Positions 14,413 to 17,595 of a stretch of 17,595 bases of DNA are shown here, one piece after another. Position numbers and translations under genes: made by a program. The notes below the pieces were generated by a model. It did not search any database, was not told the origin of the DNA, and saw only the letters and a program-made list of their open reading frames with translations. The DNA comes from Bacteroidales bacterium UBA2764. Its GTDB lineage: Bacteria > Bacteroidota > Bacteroidia > Bacteroidales > Paludibacteraceae. The stretch spans positions 1-17,595 of the forward strand of contig DEIW01000179.1 in the NCBI GenBank assembly GCA_002352705.1. The letters are read 5' to 3'. How positions within the stretch are numbered: the first letter of the stretch is position 1; each line of letters begins with the position of its first letter.

Positions 14413-15213
14413 ATGGAAATATTTACTCTTGAGTTTTTCTATGATTTGCTGTATATCATGTTCCTTGTGGGCTTGGTGGTATTTATAGCATTGTACTTTG
14501 TGGACGCCGGATATGGTAAAATGCGTACCGATAACTGGGGACCGTCCATGAACAACAAGGTAGGGTGGTTCCTTATGGAGGCTCCCGTCTTCTTAGTTGT
14601 TCTGTATCTTTACTTCAAGTCATTGCCGATGTATGGCGGAATCACCAAAAATGTACCATACTGGGTGTTCTTCCTCATTTTTGAGTTCCATTATTTCCAG
14701 CGCTCGTTTATCTTCCCCTTCCTACTGAAGGGTAAAGGCAAAATGCCGCTTGTCATCATGGCTCTTTCCGTGATGTGGAACCTTATCAATGGCTATTTGC
14801 AAGGTTATTGGCTCTTCCATCTCGCCCCGCAGTACTATCCCAATCTGTACACCACCGACTGGCTTACCACGCCGCAATTCATTATCGGTACGGTAATCTT
14901 CTTCACAGGATGGATTATTAACATGCATTCGGATCATGTTATCCGTCATCTGCGCAAGCCGGGCGACACCAACCATTACCTGCCGAAGAAAGGACTCTAT
15001 AAATACGTTACGAGTGCCAACTATTTCGGAGAGATAACCGAATGGCTGGGCTTTGCGATCCTTACATGGTCGTTTGCGGGACTTCTCTTCTTCTGGTTCT
15101 CGTGTTGCAATCTTGTGCCCCGCAGTAATGCGATATACAAGAAATACGAGGAAGAGTTCCCCGACGAGTTTGACCGCAAGAAACTCAAACGTATCATTCC
15201 GTTTATTTATTAG
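14413..15213 (+). CDS. Steroid 5-alpha-reductase (SRD5A-like) membrane enzyme
   Basis: A 266-residue polytopic membrane protein close in length and sequence order to human SRD5A1/SRD5A2 (about 254-259 residues). Residues known to matter in SRD5A2 are kept: Glu56 in FLMEAPVF (Glu57 in human), Tyr94 in EFHYFQRSF (Tyr91), the NADPH-site segments NGYLQGYWLF and INMHSDHVIRHLRKPGD, and Asn203/Glu207 in ANYFGEITEW (Asn193/Glu197). It ends KRIIPFIY, like the animal IPFIF terminus. The family reduces the 4,5 double bond of 3-oxo-delta4 steroids with NADPH to the 5-alpha product. It is the first gene of a unit with an OYE-family reductase and an SDR, which fits bile acid or steroid A-ring reduction. 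Trans-2-enoyl-CoA reductase or an isoprenylcysteine methyltransferase relative is less likely. Confidence 0.9.
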   Translation: MEIFTLEFFYDLLYIMFLVGLVVFIALYFVDAGYGKMRTDNWGPSMNNKVGWFLMEAPVFLVVLYLYFKSLPMYGGITKNVPYWVFFLIFEFHYFQRSFIFPFLLKGKGKMPLVIMALSVMWNLINGYLQGYWLFHLAPQYYPNLYTTDWLTTPQFIIGTVIFFTGWIINMHSDHVIRHLRKPGDTNHYLPKKGLYKYVTSANYFGEITEWLGFAILTWSFAGLLFFWFSCCNLVPRSNAIYKKYEEEFPDEFDRKKLKRIIPFIY

Positions 15214-15283
15214 ACTCATACAGGCTCCGGTTGCTTAAAGTCACCCAAGATGACGTAGGGTAACCGTGAGCCTAATAATCGTT

Positions 15284-16567
15284 ATGAAAGAATCCAAATT
15301 ATTTACCCCATACCAACTGGGGCCTATCACTCTCCGTAATCGTTTTATCCGCTCTGCGGCGTTTGAGAACATGGCGCGGGCGAACAAGCCGACTCAGGAG
15401 TTACAGGATTATCATGTCTCCGTAGCGCGAGGCGGGGTGGGGATGACCACCGTAGCGTATGCCGCTGTAGATTTGAGCGGCGTGTCTTTTGACGGGCAAT
15501 TATATGTTCGTCCGGAGATAATACCGGACATGCAGAAGATGACGTCAGCTATCCATGCCGAGGGTGCCAAGGCGAGTATCCAGTTAGGTCACTGCGGCAA
15601 CATGACCCATTTCTATACCTGTCATTGTATGCCGGTGAGTGCATCTACCGGATTTAATCTTTATTCCCCTACGCTCCACCGCCGTTTGAAGGTGTCGGAG
15701 ATACAAAAACTCGTCCGTAAGTTCGGCGAGGCGGTAGACTGGGCACGCGAGTGCGGCTTTGACTGCGTAGAGATACATGCCGGTCATGCTTATCTGATAT
15801 CCCAATTCCTCGCCAAACGCACCAACCGCCGCCATGACCAATACGGCGGTTCGTTAGAGAACCGCATGCGGTTTATGAACGAGGTACTGGACGCCGTGAT
15901 GGAGCACGCCAAAGATGACATGGCGGTAGTAGTAAAGACTAACATGTGGGATGACTGCTGGCGCGGAATCTCTATTGAGGAAGGAATCACTGTAGCCAAA
16001 GAGATAGCCAAGCACAAAGTACATGGTATCATCCTCTCCGGAGGAACGGTAAGTGCATCGCCGATGACTATTCTTTCCGGTGCGATGCCTTACAAGACCC
16101 TCGCGCATTATATGCCAATGAAATCCTTCTGGTGGCTGAAGGCGGCACTGAATATCCCCGGCGTAGCTCCAATCATGATGCCTACCTCGCCGTTCAAGGA
16201 ACTCTATTTCATGGAGAAAGCCAAAATCTTCCAGAAAGAAATAACAGATGTGCCGCTGATATACGTAGGCGGAGTGCAATCCGGCGATAACTGTACGCAA
16301 ATCATGGAGGAGGGTTTTGAACTCTTCCAACTGGCTCATGTCCTTATCAAAGACCCCGATTTCGTCAATCATGTACATGAGAATCCGCATTACCATGCAG
16401 GTTGCGGGCGCTCCAATTACTGCGTAGGGCGCATGTACACGCTGGATATGAAATGCCATGAGTGTGTAGAGCGGGACGGAGAGGTTATTCCTGAGCGAAT
16501 CAAGAAAGAGATAGCAACGCTTGAAAGTAAAGCCGAGCAATCCGTAGCAGCGCAAAAATCCCGATAA
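15284..16567 (+). CDS. Old Yellow Enzyme-family flavin ene-reductase, candidate 3-oxo-delta4 steroid 5-beta-reductase
   Basis: A 427-residue FMN TIM-barrel protein of the NADH:flavin oxidoreductase/2,4-dienoyl-CoA reductase group. It starts KLFTPYQLGPITLRNR and has the active-site segment IHAGHAYLISQFLAKRTNRRHDQYGGSLENR, with His165, His168 and Tyr170 in the expected positions. Members such as BaiCD and BaiH of clostridia reduce bile-acid double bonds, but they are about 640-660 residues with added FAD/NAD domains; this one stops after the barrel. Its C-terminal part keeps four cysteines (374, 380, 391, 394) near where the long forms hold an iron-sulfur cluster, but with different spacing. 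The ATG at 15284 is chosen over an in-frame GTG at 15266. There is no promoter in the 70-nt gap, so it belongs to the steroid-reductase unit. Substrate is inferred from context. Confidence 0.82.
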   Translation: MKESKLFTPYQLGPITLRNRFIRSAAFENMARANKPTQELQDYHVSVARGGVGMTTVAYAAVDLSGVSFDGQLYVRPEIIPDMQKMTSAIHAEGAKASIQLGHCGNMTHFYTCHCMPVSASTGFNLYSPTLHRRLKVSEIQKLVRKFGEAVDWARECGFDCVEIHAGHAYLISQFLAKRTNRRHDQYGGSLENRMRFMNEVLDAVMEHAKDDMAVVVKTNMWDDCWRGISIEEGITVAKEIAKHKVHGIILSGGTVSASPMTILSGAMPYKTLAHYMPMKSFWWLKAALNIPGVAPIMMPTSPFKELYFMEKAKIFQKEITDVPLIYVGGVQSGDNCTQIMEEGFELFQLAHVLIKDPDFVNHVHENPHYHAGCGRSNYCVGRMYTLDMKCHECVERDGEVIPERIKKEIATLESKAEQSVAAQKSR

Positions 16568-16587
16568 CCCAAACAATAAATGACAAG

Positions 16588-17427
16588 ATGGTAGAGGGTA
16601 TGTTAGCCTTAGTAACGGGAGCCAGCAGTGGTATAGGGTTGCAGTATGCGACAGCTCTGGCGCGGGATTATCACTGTGACCTGCTTTTAGTGAGCAATCA
16701 GGAAAAAGAACTGGAAGACGTGGCTCAGAACCTCGCCGCCACTTATGGCGTGAAGACCGTTCCGCATTTCGCGGATCTCAGTCTGCCCGAGGCAGCAGAG
16801 AATTTGCATGAATGGTGTGTCAGCAACGGGTATGTGATAGATATCCTTATCAATAATGCCGGCGTGTTCTTCTTCAATCCATATTGCGAGACCTCGATGA
16901 AGCGCATCGACCTTATGCTGCAGTTGCATATAATGACGGTAGCCAAGCTGACCCGTCTCTTTGCCGCCGATATGTGCCAGCGGCAGTTGACGGAAGAAGA
17001 GGCGTCGCAACGAATATGCGGTCACAAGCGTATGCGCGGATATATCCTCAATATGAGTAGCATGTCCGCCTGGATGGCGATGCCGGGTATTCAGACCTAT
17101 AATGCGACGAAGGCTTTTATCTATAACTTCTCCAAATCTATCTGGTACGAACTGAAGCCTCAGAATGTAGGGATAACCGTTATGGCACCGGGTGCTGTCG
17201 ATACAGGCTTGTTTGGTTTGGCACCGAACCTGCGCAAGCTGGCGGTCGCCCTGACGGTCAGTATTCCTCCCGAGAAACTGGTGAAGCGTGCTCTCAAGAA
17301 AATGTTCCGCAACAAGAAAGCCGACACACCGGGGTTCATCAACTGGCTCTCCACGCCGATACTGAAACACACCCCCGACTGGATGCTTTTCCTGGCACAA
17401 AAGAAACTAAGGCCATTTATGCATTAA
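16588..17427 (+). CDS. Short-chain dehydrogenase/reductase, candidate hydroxysteroid dehydrogenase
   Basis: A 279-residue classical SDR. The cofactor motif TGASSGIG is at residues 10-17, NNAG at 89-92, catalytic Ser158 in NMSSMS, and Tyr171-x3-Lys175 (YNATK). PGAVDTGLF follows, the usual segment that closes over the nicotinamide. An insert of about 15 residues (about 132-147) precedes the serine strand, and the tetrad Asn in helix 4 appears replaced by His114. The C-terminal extension to residue 279 is hydrophobic and basic and could contact membrane. It lies 20 nt after the OYE gene in the same unit. With a 5-alpha-reductase next to it, a 3-alpha/3-beta-hydroxysteroid dehydrogenase is the most natural role; a 3-ketoacyl or 3-ketosphinganine reductase is the alternative. 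Confidence 0.83.
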   Translation: MVEGMLALVTGASSGIGLQYATALARDYHCDLLLVSNQEKELEDVAQNLAATYGVKTVPHFADLSLPEAAENLHEWCVSNGYVIDILINNAGVFFFNPYCETSMKRIDLMLQLHIMTVAKLTRLFAADMCQRQLTEEEASQRICGHKRMRGYILNMSSMSAWMAMPGIQTYNATKAFIYNFSKSIWYELKPQNVGITVMAPGAVDTGLFGLAPNLRKLAVALTVSIPPEKLVKRALKKMFRNKKADTPGFINWLSTPILKHTPDWMLFLAQKKLRPFMH

Positions 17428-17449
17428 TGCATTGTAATGATGGGATGAT

Positions 17450-17492
17450 GGAAATTGAAAGGGGACAGGAAATTGAAAGGTGAAAGGTGAAA
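17450..17492 (+). repeat. Short direct repeats of the TGAAAGG family after the SDR gene
   Basis: GGAAATTGAAAGG occurs twice (17450-17462 and 17468-17480), and the second copy runs into the 7-nt tandem TGAAAGG, TGAAAGG, TGAAA (17474-17492). The unit matches the one at the der stop codon. It lies between the SDR stop and the terminator. Confidence 0.75.
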
Positions 17493-17501
17493 TTTGCAAA
17501 G

Positions 17502-17528
17502 AAAAAACGCCGCGAGGGACGTTTTTTT
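17502..17528 (+). terminator. Intrinsic terminator of the steroid-reductase unit
   Basis: AAAAAACG (17502-17509) pairs with CGTTTTTT (17520-17527), with further C-G pairs inside (510-518 and 511-517) and a small loop; the T run continues to 17528. It is symmetric enough to work from both strands. Confidence 0.8.
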
Positions 17529-17540
17529 CATTGAGCACTT

Positions 17541-17574
17541 CGCTGTGGAGGAGGTTTAGCGCTGCGCTGTGGAG
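17541..17574 (+). repeat. 10-bp direct repeat downstream of the terminator
   Basis: CGCTGTGGAG occurs at 17541-17550 and 17565-17574, 24 nt apart. No gene can be seen in 17529-17595, and the window ends before the context is clear. Confidence 0.5.
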
Positions 17575-17595
17575 TTTTTTACTATTTATTAGCCC

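Noticed and set aside
15266..15283. GTG start for the OYE gene
   Set aside because: The ATG at 15284 gives the normal family N-terminus; the six added residues have no family counterpart.
15854..16576. 240-codon minus-strand frame opposite the OYE gene
   Set aside because: Antisense shadow; the plus-strand protein has clear family motifs across the same bases.
16687..17400. 237-codon minus-strand frame opposite the SDR gene
   Set aside because: Antisense shadow of a gene with intact SDR motifs.

Overview
The window looks like a chromosomal segment from a member of the order Bacteroidales, probably an intestinal one. Three things support this. It carries type IX secretion genes (porV, porU), which are confined to the Bacteroidetes. 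Its LptD, Der and cysteine-tailed SlyD are of Bacteroidetes type. Its promoters follow the Bacteroidetes sigma pattern, TTG-N20-TAnnTTTG, and four clear copies are present, all with exactly the same spacing. Species cannot be named from the sequence alone.

Positions 1-9765 are on the minus strand and hold two envelope transcription units. The upstream unit (promoter 9820-9850) reads lptD (LPS transport to the outer-membrane surface), slyD (FKBP prolyl isomerase and metallochaperone) and der (ribosome-assembly GTPase). The second unit (promoter 4823-4853) reads a small FAH-fold protein, porU (the type IX secretion sortase) and porV (outer-membrane partner of PorU, cut by the window start). The two promoters are nearly identical to each other.

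Positions 10037-14319 are on the plus strand and hold a tightly overlapping four-gene unit: a GH3-family acid-amido synthetase, a HAD hydrolase, a PlsC-type acyltransferase and an EamA-type transporter. The gene content suggests a small lipid-modification pathway, but substrate and product are unknown.

Positions 14327-17528 hold a self-contained three-gene unit with its own promoter and a clear terminator: a steroid 5-alpha-reductase of the eukaryote-like SRD5A family, an Old Yellow Enzyme family ene-reductase, and a short-chain dehydrogenase. This combination resembles clusters reported in gut Bacteroidales that reduce the A ring of 3-oxo-delta4 bile acids and steroids (5-alpha reduction, 5-beta reduction, and 3-keto/hydroxy interconversion). 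It is the most interesting system in the window.

A further pattern runs through the segment. Tandem 7-nt repeats with a TGA core sit at the 3' ends of der, the HAD gene and the SDR gene, and supply the stop codon in the first two. No tRNA, rRNA, CRISPR array, insertion sequence or phage gene was seen.
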